DNA of 64,000 nt from Snuella sedimenti (GTDB lineage: Bacteria > Bacteroidota > Bacteroidia > Flavobacteriales > Flavobacteriaceae), in contig NZ_JAELVQ010000012.1 of the NCBI RefSeq assembly GCF_016428595.1, positions 1 through 64,000 on the forward strand. The letters are read 5' to 3'. Under the pieces are notes generated by a model that was given only the letters and a program-made list of their open reading frames with translations, ran no database searches and was not told the origin of the DNA. Position 1 is the first letter of the stretch; each line of letters begins with the position of its first letter. Both the position numbers and the translations under genes were made by a program. Positions 1-7,970 of this stretch are shown here, in pieces.

Positions 1-114
1 TGTCCGCTAAAGTTTGTACTTTTATTCATATCTGGTTTTGTGGTAAAACAAGATATAAAGCAAAGCGGGAAATCCAACTATGGAAATCCCGCTTTTAAAA
101 AACTTTATCGGACA
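1..114. mobile_element. Short TGTCCG-ended inverted-repeat element (MITE-like or IS end)
   Basis: The first bases read TGTCCGCTAAAGTTT and positions 100-114 are the near-perfect inverted repeat, ending in CGGACA; 13 of the outer 14 bases pair. Inside, at about 61-96, is a strong hairpin with an AAAGCGGGA / TCCCGCTTT stem. TG...CA ends resemble IS3-type insertion sequences, but there is no transposase in the 114 bp. The left end coincides with the window edge, so the element may be longer or this may be only one end of an IS. No target duplication can be tested. Confidence 0.5.
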
Positions 115-200
115 CTAATGTATTTTTTAAGTGACTATTAAAAACAGAGCTGTGTCTAAAATTTAAAAGGTACGATTTTTGTACTTTTATAAAAAATAAA

Positions 201-1028
201 ATGATTACTATGAAACTTAAACAAGCATTAGTAGCTTTAGGGGCTGCAGGTATTATATTATCGTGTGCAACCAATCCCTTTACAGGAAAGAAAACTATGG
301 CCTTGGTGCCTAATTCTCAATTATTTCCAACGGCTTTTCAAGAGTATGATAAGTTTTTGTCGGATAACAAAGTCGTAAAAGGAACCAGTGATGCAGCTAT
401 GATTACCCGGGTAGGTGAGCGTATAGCTGTAGCTGCAGAGCGTTGGTTAAACGCCAATGGTAATGAAGGTTATTTGAAAGATTATAAATGGGAATATAAT
501 TTGGTGGATGACAAAACGGTTAATGCTTGGTGTATGCCCGGAGGGAAAATAGTATTCTATACAGGGATTCTGCCTATAGCAGCAGGAGAAACTGGAGTAG
601 CCGCAATTATGGGACATGAAGTTGCGCATGCGTTGGCTAACCACGGTCAACAACGTATGAGTGCAGGTTTGGTACAGCAAGGCTTAGCAGTGGCAGGAAA
701 TGTGGCTATTAAGGATGAAAAATCAAGAAATGCATTTAATCAGTATTATGGTGTTGGTTCGCAAGTAGGGGTTATGTTGCCGTTTAGTAGGGCTCATGAG
801 ACCGAAGCCGATAAAATTGGACTCTATTTAATGGCCATAGCCGGTTACAACCCAGATGAAGCAGCCGAACTTTGGAAGCGTATGAAGGCTAACAGTGGAG
901 GGCAAGCACCTCCTGAAATATTAAGTACACATCCTTCTAATGACACACGTATTGCGAACCTTAAAGCCTTAGCACCACAAGCAAAGGCGGAGGCAAGGAA
1001 ATTTGGAGTTACATCGTTTAGAAAATAA
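201..1028 (+). CDS. M48 family metallopeptidase, outer-membrane lipoprotein (LoiP/YggG-like)
   Basis: This is a zinc-dependent M48 endopeptidase, predicted to be anchored as a lipoprotein and to act on misfolded envelope proteins. The N-terminus is a short hydrophobic signal with a lipobox ending at Cys (ILSC). The HEVAH zinc motif begins near residue 139, and the third ligand is the Glu of HETEAD about 65 residues later. At 275 aa it has the usual length for single-domain M48 lipoproteins. ATGs at 201 and 210 are both possible; the second gives a cleaner signal peptide. A terminator-like hairpin follows at 1064-1091. The family assignment is firm, but the physiological substrate is not visible from sequence. 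Confidence 0.93.
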   Translation: MITMKLKQALVALGAAGIILSCATNPFTGKKTMALVPNSQLFPTAFQEYDKFLSDNKVVKGTSDAAMITRVGERIAVAAERWLNANGNEGYLKDYKWEYNLVDDKTVNAWCMPGGKIVFYTGILPIAAGETGVAAIMGHEVAHALANHGQQRMSAGLVQQGLAVAGNVAIKDEKSRNAFNQYYGVGSQVGVMLPFSRAHETEADKIGLYLMAIAGYNPDEAAELWKRMKANSGGQAPPEILSTHPSNDTRIANLKALAPQAKAEARKFGVTSFRK

Positions 1029-1063
1029 ATTAGCTGTAAATAAAAATATTTAGTTACTTTACG

Positions 1064-1091
1064 AGCTGCTCATAAAAGAGCGGCTTTTTTT
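1064..1091 (+). terminator. Rho-independent terminator abutting the MFS start codon
   Basis: AGCTGCTC (1064-1071), a 6-nt loop, then GAGCGGCT (1078-1085) run straight into a T tract that ends at the base before the ATG at 1092. The stem and T run form a classic terminator for the upstream peptidase gene. Its position means the downstream gene either uses a transcript that starts within or just after it, or is expressed by read-through. Confidence 0.75.
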
Positions 1092-2432
1092 ATGAAAGAA
1101 CAACTTATAAAAGGGAGCAAAAAACTTCTTAATGCTTGGGCTTTTTATGACTGGGCTAATTCTGTTTATAGCTTAGTGATTTCTTCTGCCATATTTCCAA
1201 TTTTTTATGGGGCTCTGTTTAGAATGGGCGATATAGAAAAAGTTAATGTTTTTGGTGGTGAAATTTCAAGAGCACCGCTTATAAGTTATACAACCTCATT
1301 GGCTTTTGTTTTTATAGCATTGGTAACACCGTTAATTTCTGGTATAGCCGATTATTTGGGAAATAAACGAATGTTTATGAAATTCTTCTGCTATTTGGGC
1401 GGTATATCGTGTATTGGTTTGTATTGGTTCTCTTTGGATCATATTATATTTAGTTTACTGTGTTATTTTTTTGGTTTGGTAGGTTTTTGGGTGAGCTTTG
1501 CTATTAATAATTCGTACCTACCAGATATTGCATTTCCAGAACAACAAGATAAAATAAGTGCTAAAGGTTTTTCTTTAGGGTATGTTGGTAGTGTTCTTCT
1601 TTTGCTGTTCAATTTGGCTATGGTTATGAAACCGGATTTTTTTGGTATAACCACAGATGCAAATGGAGCGGCCGAAATTAAAGCCATGAAATATTCGTTT
1701 GTATCGGTAGGTATTTGGTGGATCGTTTTTAGTCAGTATACATTTTTTTATTTACCCGTTGGCAATAGAAGGGAAAGAGAAGGCCCTAGGGAAAATATTA
1801 TCCTAAATGGTTTTAAAGAACTGAAATTAGTTTGGAATCAGTTAGGAGAAAATATGAAATTAAAGCGTTATTTAGGAGCTTTTTTTGTTTATAGTATGGC
1901 TGTGCAAACGGTAATGCTTATTGCTACCTATTTTGGGGAAGAAGAAATAGCTTGGGGGACTGACATAGAACGTACTACTGGGCTTATTGTTAGTATTTTG
2001 GTTATACAAGTTGTAGCGATTATAGGCGCTACTGTAACGGCCAGAGCTTCAAAAGTTTTTGGAAACATAAAAACACTTATAGTAATAAATGTAATCTGGG
2101 CTACGATTTGTGTATATGCTTATTTTCTAATAACACCTATGGATTTTTATATTGCCGCTGGCTTAGTTGGCATTGTTATGGGAGGCATCCAAGCTTTATC
2201 AAGATCTACATATTCTAAATTTTTGCCTAAGACTACCGATACGACTTCGTTTTTTAGTTTTTATGATGTAGCAGAAAAAATAGGAATTATAATTGGGACT
2301 TTTTTATATGGTTTTATTGCTCAAATTACTGGGAGCATGAGAAATGCCATTTTATTTTTGTTTTTATTCTTTTTAACCGGAATAATTCTTTTGTTTAGAG
2401 TTCCTAAAGAAAAAGAAAAGCCTGAATTTTAA
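1092..2432 (+). CDS. MFS transporter, UMF1/Atg22-like
   Basis: This is a 446-aa polytopic membrane protein of the major facilitator superfamily, UMF1 (Atg22-like) branch. The N-terminal LNAWAFYDWANSVYS signature is typical of that branch, and about 12 hydrophobic segments span the protein. In these proteins the substrate is usually unknown; export or uptake of small solutes such as amino acids is the family expectation, not something shown here. The only plausible start is the ATG at 1092, because the conserved domain begins about 13 residues in. The gene lies directly behind a terminator, so its own promoter is unclear. The coding region ends in a 9-bp A/T-rich inverted repeat (2422-2444). 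Confidence 0.88.
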   Translation: MKEQLIKGSKKLLNAWAFYDWANSVYSLVISSAIFPIFYGALFRMGDIEKVNVFGGEISRAPLISYTTSLAFVFIALVTPLISGIADYLGNKRMFMKFFCYLGGISCIGLYWFSLDHIIFSLLCYFFGLVGFWVSFAINNSYLPDIAFPEQQDKISAKGFSLGYVGSVLLLLFNLAMVMKPDFFGITTDANGAAEIKAMKYSFVSVGIWWIVFSQYTFFYLPVGNRREREGPRENIILNGFKELKLVWNQLGENMKLKRYLGAFFVYSMAVQTVMLIATYFGEEEIAWGTDIERTTGLIVSILVIQVVAIIGATVTARASKVFGNIKTLIVINVIWATICVYAYFLITPMDFYIAAGLVGIVMGGIQALSRSTYSKFLPKTTDTTSFFSFYDVAEKIGIIIGTFLYGFIAQITGSMRNAILFLFLFFLTGIILLFRVPKEKEKPEF

Positions 2433-2444
2433 TATAAAATTCAG
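2422..2444. terminator. Possible bidirectional terminator between convergent genes
   Basis: CTGAATTTT (2422-2430) and AAAATTCAG (2436-2444) form a perfect 9-bp stem with a 5-nt loop overlapping the end of the MFS gene. On the minus strand it is followed by a T-rich run, so it could stop metE transcription. A/T content makes the stem weak. Confidence 0.35.
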
Positions 2445-2581
2445 ACTTAATCAATAGAATTTCTTTTAAGAACAGGATTAAATTTACCCTTTCTCATCCA
2501 AACAAAAAATGCCTTATTTGAACAAATTTCATCTCATTTTCGGTTAAAAGCAAAAACTTAGGGTAAGTTTATTATTTCAAC

Positions 2582-4879
2582 CTATTTGGTTTCTTTTTCC
2601 CGTAGTTTAATAGCTGATTTTACAATACTTTGCAATGCTTTTTTTGTTTCAGGCCAATCACGGGTTTTTAGACCACAATCTGGATTTACCCAAATGTGCT
2701 CTTTTGGCAATACATCTTTTGCTTTAATAAGTAAATGTTCTATTTCATCTAACGAAGGAACTCGGGGTGAATGGATATCATAAACTCCTGGGCCTATCTC
2801 ATTAGGGTATTTAAAATTCACAAAGGCATCCAGTAGTTCCATTTCAGAACGTGATGTCTCAATGGTTATAACATCGGCATCCATATCTGCTATGCTGGCA
2901 ATGATATCGTTAAATTCGGAATAACACATATGTGTATGGATTTGGGTTTCGTCCTTTACGCCACTTGCTGAAATTCTAAAGGCTTTTACTGCCCAATATA
3001 AGTAATGCGGCCAATCTTCTTTCCTTAAAGGTAGGCCTTCACGAATTGCTGGTTCATCTATCTGTATTATTTTTAAACCGTTTTTCTCAAGATCAATGAC
3101 CTCGTCTCTTATAGCCAATGCTATTTGGTTACAGGTTGTTGATCTAGGTTGGTCGTTTCTTACAAATGACCATTGCAAAATTGTAACGGGACCAGTTAAC
3201 ATGCCTTTTAAAGGGGTACTTGTAAGAGATTGAGCGTATTTAGACCATTTTACAGTCATCGGAGCGCTTCTGTAAACATCACCGTATAAAATAGGGGGTT
3301 TAACACACCTGCTGCCATAACTTTGTACCCATCCGAAATCACTAAAGGCAAATCCTTTTAGCTTTTCCCCAAAATACTCAACCATATCGTTGCGTTCAAA
3401 TTCACCATGAACCAGTACATCCAATCCAACCTCTTCCTGAAAACGAACGCAGGCTTTTGTTTCATTGGCAATGAAAGTATCATATTCTTCTTGAGATACA
3501 AGCCCTTTTTTATATTTTAACCGCCAACTCCTAACTTCATTGGTTTGTGGGAATGAACCAATGGTTGTTGTTGGGTATAAGGGAAGGTTAAGTGCCTTTT
3601 TTTGTTTGGATTGCCTAATAGAGAAGTTATTTTCTCTATGGCTATCAGAATCCTTAAGGTTTAAAATACGTTCTTTTACCTGTTGGTTATGTATTAGTTT
3701 AGATTTTTTTCTTGCAAGATTACATCGTTTATTCTCTTCTAAAAGGGGGAGGTGAATATCTTTTTTAGATGAAGAAAGCTTTTTTAAGGTTACAACCTCT
3801 TGAAGTTTCTGTTTCGAAAATGCCAGCCATTCTTTTATTTCAGGAAGCATGTTTGTTTCTAAATCTAAATCATATGGAACGTGCAATAATGAGCAAGAGG
3901 TAGATATCCATAATTTTTCAGGATTTATTTTTCTGGAGGCTTTTTCAATGGTTTTTAAGGAGGCTTCAAAATCGTTTTTCCAAATGTTTCTTCCGTCGAT
4001 AAGTCCTAAAGATAAATTGGTGTAAGGGTTGAAGTGTTTAGATTCTAAAACATCATCAAGTTGAAGCGGGCATCTTACCAAATCTAAATGTAACGTATCT
4101 ACAGGAAGCTTAAGTGCAACATCTAAATTATCGCCATAACAATCAAAATAGTTGGCTAGGTGTATTTTAAGTTCGGGAAATTTGGTGTTTATTTGTTCAT
4201 ATGTCAATTTTATAGCATGTTGCTCTTTACTATTGAGATTAAGTGCTAAGCAAGGTTCGTCAAATTGTATGTATTCTACTTTAAGTTTTGTTAATTCCGC
4301 AATAACCTCAAAATAAACAGGCAATAGCCTTTCTAGTAATTCAAGTCTGTGAAACCCCGATTCTTTTTCTTTTCCCAAGAGTAAGAATGTAACAGGTCCA
4401 ATTAATACGGGTTTTGTTGTAATACCTAATTCTAGAGCTTCTTTGAACTCATTTATAATCTTTTTAGAAAAGAACTCGAATGTTTGTTCTTTCTCAAATT
4501 CAGGAACAATGTAATGGTAATTGGTATCAAACCATTTTGTCATTTCCATAGCTGTTACATCTATGCCATCTTTTTGAAGCCCCCTGGCCATGGCAAAGTA
4601 CAGTTCAAGAAAGTTATTTTTGTTGATTTCTTTATAACGCACAGGGATGCAACCAAAAGTTAAGCAGCTATCCAGAATTTGATCGTAAAATGAAAAATCA
4701 TTAGATGGAATTATATCGATACCTAATTCTTTTTGTAGTGTCCAATTTTGTCTTTTTATGTCTTGGCCTACTTTTATTAATTCTTCTTGATTCATTTTTC
4801 CAGACCAAAACGCTTCGCAGGCCTTTTTAAGTTCTCGTTTGCTTCCAATTCTTGGATGCCCTAAAGAGGTAGTTTTCAT
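2582..4879 (-). CDS. metE: Cobalamin-independent methionine synthase
   Basis: MetE (5-methyltetrahydropteroyltriglutamate-homocysteine methyltransferase) transfers the folate methyl group to homocysteine in the last step of methionine synthesis, without B12. The 765-aa length is standard for the two-barrel enzyme. The N-terminal barrel opens with the LGHPRIGSKRELKKA signature. The C-terminal catalytic barrel carries the zinc site: His and Cys in IHTHMCYSEF, Glu in ITIETSRSEM and Cys in VNPDCGLKTR. The gene is transcribed divergently from an Lrp/AsnC-type regulator, with a palindrome between them, suggesting control by amino-acid status. A minus-strand TAnnTTTG box lies just upstream. Confidence 0.97.
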   Translation of the reverse strand: MKTTSLGHPRIGSKRELKKACEAFWSGKMNQEELIKVGQDIKRQNWTLQKELGIDIIPSNDFSFYDQILDSCLTFGCIPVRYKEINKNNFLELYFAMARGLQKDGIDVTAMEMTKWFDTNYHYIVPEFEKEQTFEFFSKKIINEFKEALELGITTKPVLIGPVTFLLLGKEKESGFHRLELLERLLPVYFEVIAELTKLKVEYIQFDEPCLALNLNSKEQHAIKLTYEQINTKFPELKIHLANYFDCYGDNLDVALKLPVDTLHLDLVRCPLQLDDVLESKHFNPYTNLSLGLIDGRNIWKNDFEASLKTIEKASRKINPEKLWISTSCSLLHVPYDLDLETNMLPEIKEWLAFSKQKLQEVVTLKKLSSSKKDIHLPLLEENKRCNLARKKSKLIHNQQVKERILNLKDSDSHRENNFSIRQSKQKKALNLPLYPTTTIGSFPQTNEVRSWRLKYKKGLVSQEEYDTFIANETKACVRFQEEVGLDVLVHGEFERNDMVEYFGEKLKGFAFSDFGWVQSYGSRCVKPPILYGDVYRSAPMTVKWSKYAQSLTSTPLKGMLTGPVTILQWSFVRNDQPRSTTCNQIALAIRDEVIDLEKNGLKIIQIDEPAIREGLPLRKEDWPHYLYWAVKAFRISASGVKDETQIHTHMCYSEFNDIIASIADMDADVITIETSRSEMELLDAFVNFKYPNEIGPGVYDIHSPRVPSLDEIEHLLIKAKDVLPKEHIWVNPDCGLKTRDWPETKKALQSIVKSAIKLREKETK

Positions 4880-4907
4880 AATTTATTTTTTAGGTTTAAA
4901 TACTGTT

Positions 4908-4915
4908 CAAAACTA
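4908..4915 (-). promoter_or_regulatory. Putative metE -7 promoter element
   Basis: On the minus strand the bases read TAGTTTTG, matching the Bacteroidota TAnnTTTG -7 consensus, about 30 bp upstream of the metE ATG. No good TTG -33 element is visible at the expected distance, so this is a partial match. Confidence 0.4.
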
Positions 4916-4976
4916 CATTTAAGGAATAAAAAAATAGAATTTGCTTGTGCATTTGGACATATTATCTGTTTATTAG

Positions 4977-4994
4977 TATTATTGCGGAATAATA
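4977..4994. promoter_or_regulatory. Candidate Lrp-type operator between metE and its divergent regulator
   Basis: TATTATT (4977-4983), GCGG, AATAATA (4988-4994) is a perfect 7-bp inverted repeat with a 4-bp spacer. Its size and A/T richness fit the roughly 15-bp palindromes bound by Lrp/AsnC proteins. It lies in the divergent promoter region, where an autoregulating and metE-regulating site would be expected. This is inference from position and shape. Confidence 0.4.
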
Positions 4995-5014
4995 ATATTT
5001 TACTTAATCTAATA

Positions 5015-5509
5015 ATGAGTTTGACAGATAATAATTCTACAATGCAGTTGGATACTATTGATATTCGTATCTTGAAAATATTGCAAACCAAGTCCAGTTT
5101 AACAACTAAGGAGCTGGCGGCTAGGGTGAATTTATCACCGACACCAGTGTTTGAACGTGTTAAAAAATTAGAAAGACATGGTTATATAAAAAACTATGTA
5201 GCTGTTTTGGATGCCGAAAAGCTGAACAAGGAATTGATGGTTTTTTGCAATATAACACTTAAAGAGCATACGCGAGATATTGGTAATCAATTTGTAAAAG
5301 ACATACTAGCTTTACCTGAAGTTGTTGAATGTTATAATATTTCTGGTGATTACGATTTTTTTCTTAAAATATTGGTACATAATATGAAGGACTACCAAAA
5401 CTTTGTTTTGGATCGCTTAGGGAGTATACAGAATATAGGAAGTGCCCATAGTACTTTTGTTATGGGGGAAATTAAAAATTCTTATGCGATCCCTATTGAT
5501 GAATACTGA
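5015..5509 (+). CDS. Lrp/AsnC family transcriptional regulator
   Basis: This small DNA-binding regulator has an N-terminal winged helix-turn-helix (IDIRILKILQTKSSLTTKEL, then NLSPTPVFERVKKLERHGYI) and a C-terminal RAM/AsnC effector domain containing the conserved SGDYDFFLKI stretch. Such proteins form octamers and sense amino acids. Start choice: the frame is open to a TTG at 4982, but that lies inside the candidate operator palindrome, so ATG 5015 (164 aa) or ATG 5042 (155 aa) is more likely; 5042 matches the usual family N-terminus. It is divergent from metE, which it may control. A 161-bp palindromic element sits 4 bp after its stop codon. Confidence 0.93.
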   Translation: MSLTDNNSTMQLDTIDIRILKILQTKSSLTTKELAARVNLSPTPVFERVKKLERHGYIKNYVAVLDAEKLNKELMVFCNITLKEHTRDIGNQFVKDILALPEVVECYNISGDYDFFLKILVHNMKDYQNFVLDRLGSIQNIGSAHSTFVMGEIKNSYAIPIDEY

Positions 5510-5513
5510 TTGT

Positions 5514-5674
5514 GAACTCATCTTGACTTTTTCCAATTGGTTAAAAAATTGCCCTTTTGAGCCTGCTTTTCGTCATTTTCTCATTCCGTAGCCCTGCTAT
5601 GCAACTTAAAAATGCCTTCTATCAAGCTCAAAATAGCTAATTTTCACTTCAATCAAAAAAGTCAAGATGAGTTC
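5514..5674. mobile_element. 161-bp full-length palindromic element, family B, copy 1
   Basis: The element starts GAACTCATCTTGACTTTT and ends with the inverted repeat AAAAGTCAAGATGAGTTC. The two halves stay partly complementary along their whole length, meeting at TAGC-CCT-GCTA centred on 5594, the exact midpoint. It is flanked by TGT on both sides (5511-5513 and 5675-5677), a probable 3-bp target duplication. A reverse-complement copy with 2 mismatches in 161 bases lies at 57851-58011. There is no coding capacity, so it looks like a non-autonomous mobile element (MITE) that could also form a long RNA hairpin behind the regulator gene. Confidence 0.85.
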
Positions 5675-5793
5675 TGTATGTATAAAGGATTTGAAATCAT
5701 ATTTGTGTTACCTTTTAATCGAAATAATTCTTTTATTTAGAGTGTCTGAAAAATAAATAAGTAGTATTTTTACTTCGAAAAAATATTATATTA

Positions 5794-6693
5794 ATGAAAG
5801 CTTTTAAAGTCAGTTTTGTTCTTCTCTTTACCTTTTTGTTAACTTCTTGTAACATTGAACCTTATGAGGGCGATGACAAAATTATAAGTGTAGCTCCAGG
5901 AGTTTTACAAGTAGAGTTTGATAGTAAAAGAGTCGCTTTTGAAACAACGACCGCAACAGTACTTAGTGATGTAATAAATATTAATGGATTAAGGGCTGCG
6001 AATGGGGAAGTGTTGACATTAACAGTTTTTGCGAATACAACAGGGACTTATCAATTAGGAGTAGCTGTTGATCAAGTCAAAGTTAGTGCGGTAACATATA
6101 TAAATAGCTCTGTAGGAGAAGTATGGATTTCGGCAAGTGATTTTATTACTTCACATGGTGAGGTTACCATTACAGAAATTGATGAAGTCAATAAAACAAT
6201 TTCAGGATCCTTTTTCTTTACAGGGTATAGTACAACAGGGGAAAATAAAGAATTTACAAAAGGTGTTTTTAATCAAATTTCATATGGAACTGATGTCTTA
6301 CCGAATTCGGGAGATAACACATTTTCTGCTAAAGTTGATGGGGTTATTTTTGAAGAAGACGGCGTTCAAGGCGCATTATTATCGTTGTCCGGAACATCAA
6401 CTATTATGATTTCGGCAACTAAGAATAATTTACAATCAATAACTATAACTGTAGATGCCAATATTACTGCAGGAGAATATAGTTTTGCTACGTTAGAGCC
6501 ACCTATGGGACAATATAGTTTGTCTTTAACAGAAGCTGTAGTGTCTGAAGATGGAGGTAAATTAGTTATTACGGAGCATGATGTTGCTAACAAAAAAATT
6601 TCTGGCACCTTTTATTTTACAGCCAGCCCTTTGATTTCTGAAGGAGCAAGTTATGAAATAACAGAAGGAAGTTTTGAAGTGACATATATTTAG
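5794..6693 (+). CDS. DUF6252-like lipoprotein with two repeated domains
   Basis: This 299-aa exported protein has a hydrophobic signal and a lipobox (LLTSC) with Cys near residue 19. The body holds two related beta-rich modules, roughly residues 40-165 and 175-299. Each ends in a similar segment: TITEIDEVNKTISGSFFFTGY in the first, VITEHDVANKKISGTFYFTAS in the second (both 21 aa, quoted less their neighbours). This pattern matches the DUF6252 family of Bacteroidota lipoproteins, whose function is unknown. It stands alone between two palindromic elements. Its TAG stop is shared with the edge of the second element: TA is part of the target duplication and G is the first base of the element. Confidence 0.8.
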   Translation: MKAFKVSFVLLFTFLLTSCNIEPYEGDDKIISVAPGVLQVEFDSKRVAFETTTATVLSDVININGLRAANGEVLTLTVFANTTGTYQLGVAVDQVKVSAVTYINSSVGEVWISASDFITSHGEVTITEIDEVNKTISGSFFFTGYSTTGENKEFTKGVFNQISYGTDVLPNSGDNTFSAKVDGVIFEEDGVQGALLSLSGTSTIMISATKNNLQSITITVDANITAGEYSFATLEPPMGQYSLSLTEAVVSEDGGKLVITEHDVANKKISGTFYFTASPLISEGASYEITEGSFEVTYI

Positions 6694-6853
6694 AGACTGT
6701 TTAAATTCCACCTTTTGGTTTTGTTATGCCCCTTTTTTCACAACTTTTCGTTATGAAAATCCTCATTTAGCGTTGCTAAACTCCGGTTTTAAAGCCTTAA
6801 TTGGCAAAAAAATGATCTATAACAAATTTCAAAAACGAATTTTAAACAGTCTC
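6693..6853. mobile_element. 161-bp full-length palindromic element, family C
   Basis: The ends are GAGACTGTTTAAA and its inverted repeat TTTAAACAGTCTC, and TTA is duplicated on both sides (6690-6692 and 6854-6856). Like family B it is exactly 161 bp, is imperfectly palindromic throughout, and folds around a 3-nt loop at its midpoint (TTTAGC-GTT-GCTAAA, centre 6773). Overall sequence differs from family B, but both share CTTTTCGT in the left arm, GCCTT in the right arm and the TAGC-nnn-GCTA core. It is inserted in the stop codon of the preceding gene and separates that gene from its terminator at 6884-6915. Confidence 0.82.
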
Positions 6854-6883
6854 TTAGTTATTTACTTACTTAAAATAAAAGCC

Positions 6884-6915
6884 AATAAGCCACTTAAAAT
6901 AATGGCTTATTTTTT
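6884..6915. terminator. Terminator between the lipoprotein gene and oxyR
   Basis: AATAAGCCA (6884-6892) pairs perfectly with TGGCTTATT (6903-6911), followed by T residues to 6915. The 3' end of oxyR (stop at 6907) lies within the stem. It can serve the plus-strand lipoprotein gene, and on the minus strand it is followed by a T-rich stretch, so it may act in both directions. Confidence 0.65.
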
Positions 6916-7866
6916 AGGGTGTGGTTTAGATTTAGCTATAGGACTAATTATATTAACATTTTGAAAGGCTATAGCCCCTCTAATAATTCCTGATATAATA
7001 TCTTGTAGGGCCTCAATAATCTGTATTTTTAATTCGCTTTTGTGGTAAATAATACTTACTTCCCTTGCTGGAATGGGTTCGTTAAAGTAATGTAAACTTT
7101 CTTTCTCTTTTTCATTAATATCTAATGTATGTAAAAAAGGTAACAAGGTCATGCCTAAGCCTTCATTGGATAGTTTAATAAGCGTTTCTATACTACCACT
7201 TTCTAGTTGAAAGCTTTCATCGGTATTGTTCTTAAGTGCTTTACATAAATTAATAACACCGTCCCTAAAACAGTGGCCATCTTCTAAAAGTAACATGTCG
7301 TTAATATCCAAATCGGATACATCAATTTTGTTATTGGAATAAAGTCTGTGGTTTTGTGGAATATAACAAACAAATGGTTCGTAGTAAAGTACGCGCTCTT
7401 TTATATTTTCATCTTCAAGGGGAGTGGCAGCAATGGCAGCATCAAGATGACCTTCTTTAATTCTGGAAATAATCTCTTCGGTCGTTAGTTCTTCTATTTT
7501 TAGCTTTACTTTAGGATGCTTTTTTATAAAGTTCTTTAAAAACATAGGTAGGAGTGTTGGCATTACAGTAGGAATAATACCTAATTTAAACTCGCCTCCT
7601 ATAAATCCTTTTTGTTGGTCTACAATATCTTGGATTCTGTACGACTCATTAACTATGTTTCTGGCCTGCGTTACAATCTTTTTACCTACCTCTGTAAGTT
7701 CGATCGGTTTTTTGGTTCTGTCAAAAATTTGTACGTCGAGCTGTTCTTCCAATTTTTGAATTTGCATACTTAGGGTTGGTTGCGTAACAAAACATTTTTC
7801 AGCTGCTTTCGTGAAATTTTGATTTTCGGCAACAGCCAAGACATAATATAATTGTGTAATTGTCAT
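6907..7866 (-). CDS. oxyR: OxyR, peroxide-sensing LysR-family regulator
   Basis: This is a LysR-type activator of the oxidative stress response. Residues 1-60 form the winged HTH (YYVLAVAENQNFTKAAEKC, then TQPTLSMQIQKLEEQL). The effector domain contains LLEDGHCFRDGVINLC with Cys199 and Cys208, the same numbers and spacing as the peroxide-sensing disulfide pair of E. coli OxyR. Length is 319 aa, against about 305 for the E. coli protein. It is divergent from dps, a classic OxyR target, and a CTAT-N11-ATAG inverted repeat lies between them. The redox-Cys match makes the specific OxyR call strong. Confidence 0.95.
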   Translation of the reverse strand: MTITQLYYVLAVAENQNFTKAAEKCFVTQPTLSMQIQKLEEQLDVQIFDRTKKPIELTEVGKKIVTQARNIVNESYRIQDIVDQQKGFIGGEFKLGIIPTVMPTLLPMFLKNFIKKHPKVKLKIEELTTEEIISRIKEGHLDAAIAATPLEDENIKERVLYYEPFVCYIPQNHRLYSNNKIDVSDLDINDMLLLEDGHCFRDGVINLCKALKNNTDESFQLESGSIETLIKLSNEGLGMTLLPFLHTLDINEKEKESLHYFNEPIPAREVSIIYHKSELKIQIIEALQDIISGIIRGAIAFQNVNIISPIAKSKPHPKK

Positions 7867-7897
7867 GTGTAATCAATTTAGGTTATAAAAATATAAA

Positions 7898-7920
7898 AAC
7901 TATCAATAAAACTTATAGTT
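7898..7920. promoter_or_regulatory. Candidate OxyR binding site
   Basis: AACTAT (7898-7903) and ATAGTT (7915-7920) form an inverted repeat separated by 11 bp, i.e. CTAT-N11-ATAG containing the T-N11-A core of LysR-type sites. It lies in the oxyR-dps divergent region just upstream of the dps promoter box, as expected for an activator site. Confidence 0.5.
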
Positions 7921-7947
7921 TGTGCCGTTAATTATAAATTAAATTTG
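7919..7947 (+). promoter_or_regulatory. Putative dps promoter (TTTG / TAAATTTG)
   Basis: TTTG at 7919-7922 and TAAATTTG at 7940-7947 match the Bacteroidota -33 TTTG and -7 TAnnTTTG elements with a 17-bp spacer. Transcription would start near 7954, giving a leader of about 17 nt before the dps ATG. The -33 box overlaps the candidate OxyR site. Confidence 0.55.
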
Positions 7948-7970
7948 TAAGAAATAAAAAACAATATGAC

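Noticed and set aside
4982-5014. N-terminal extension of the Lrp-type regulator from a TTG
   Set aside because: The TTG lies within the candidate operator palindrome and the extra residues do not resemble the family.
6773-6964. 63-codon plus-strand open frame
   Set aside because: It starts inside the palindromic element and runs into the end of oxyR; explained by these features.
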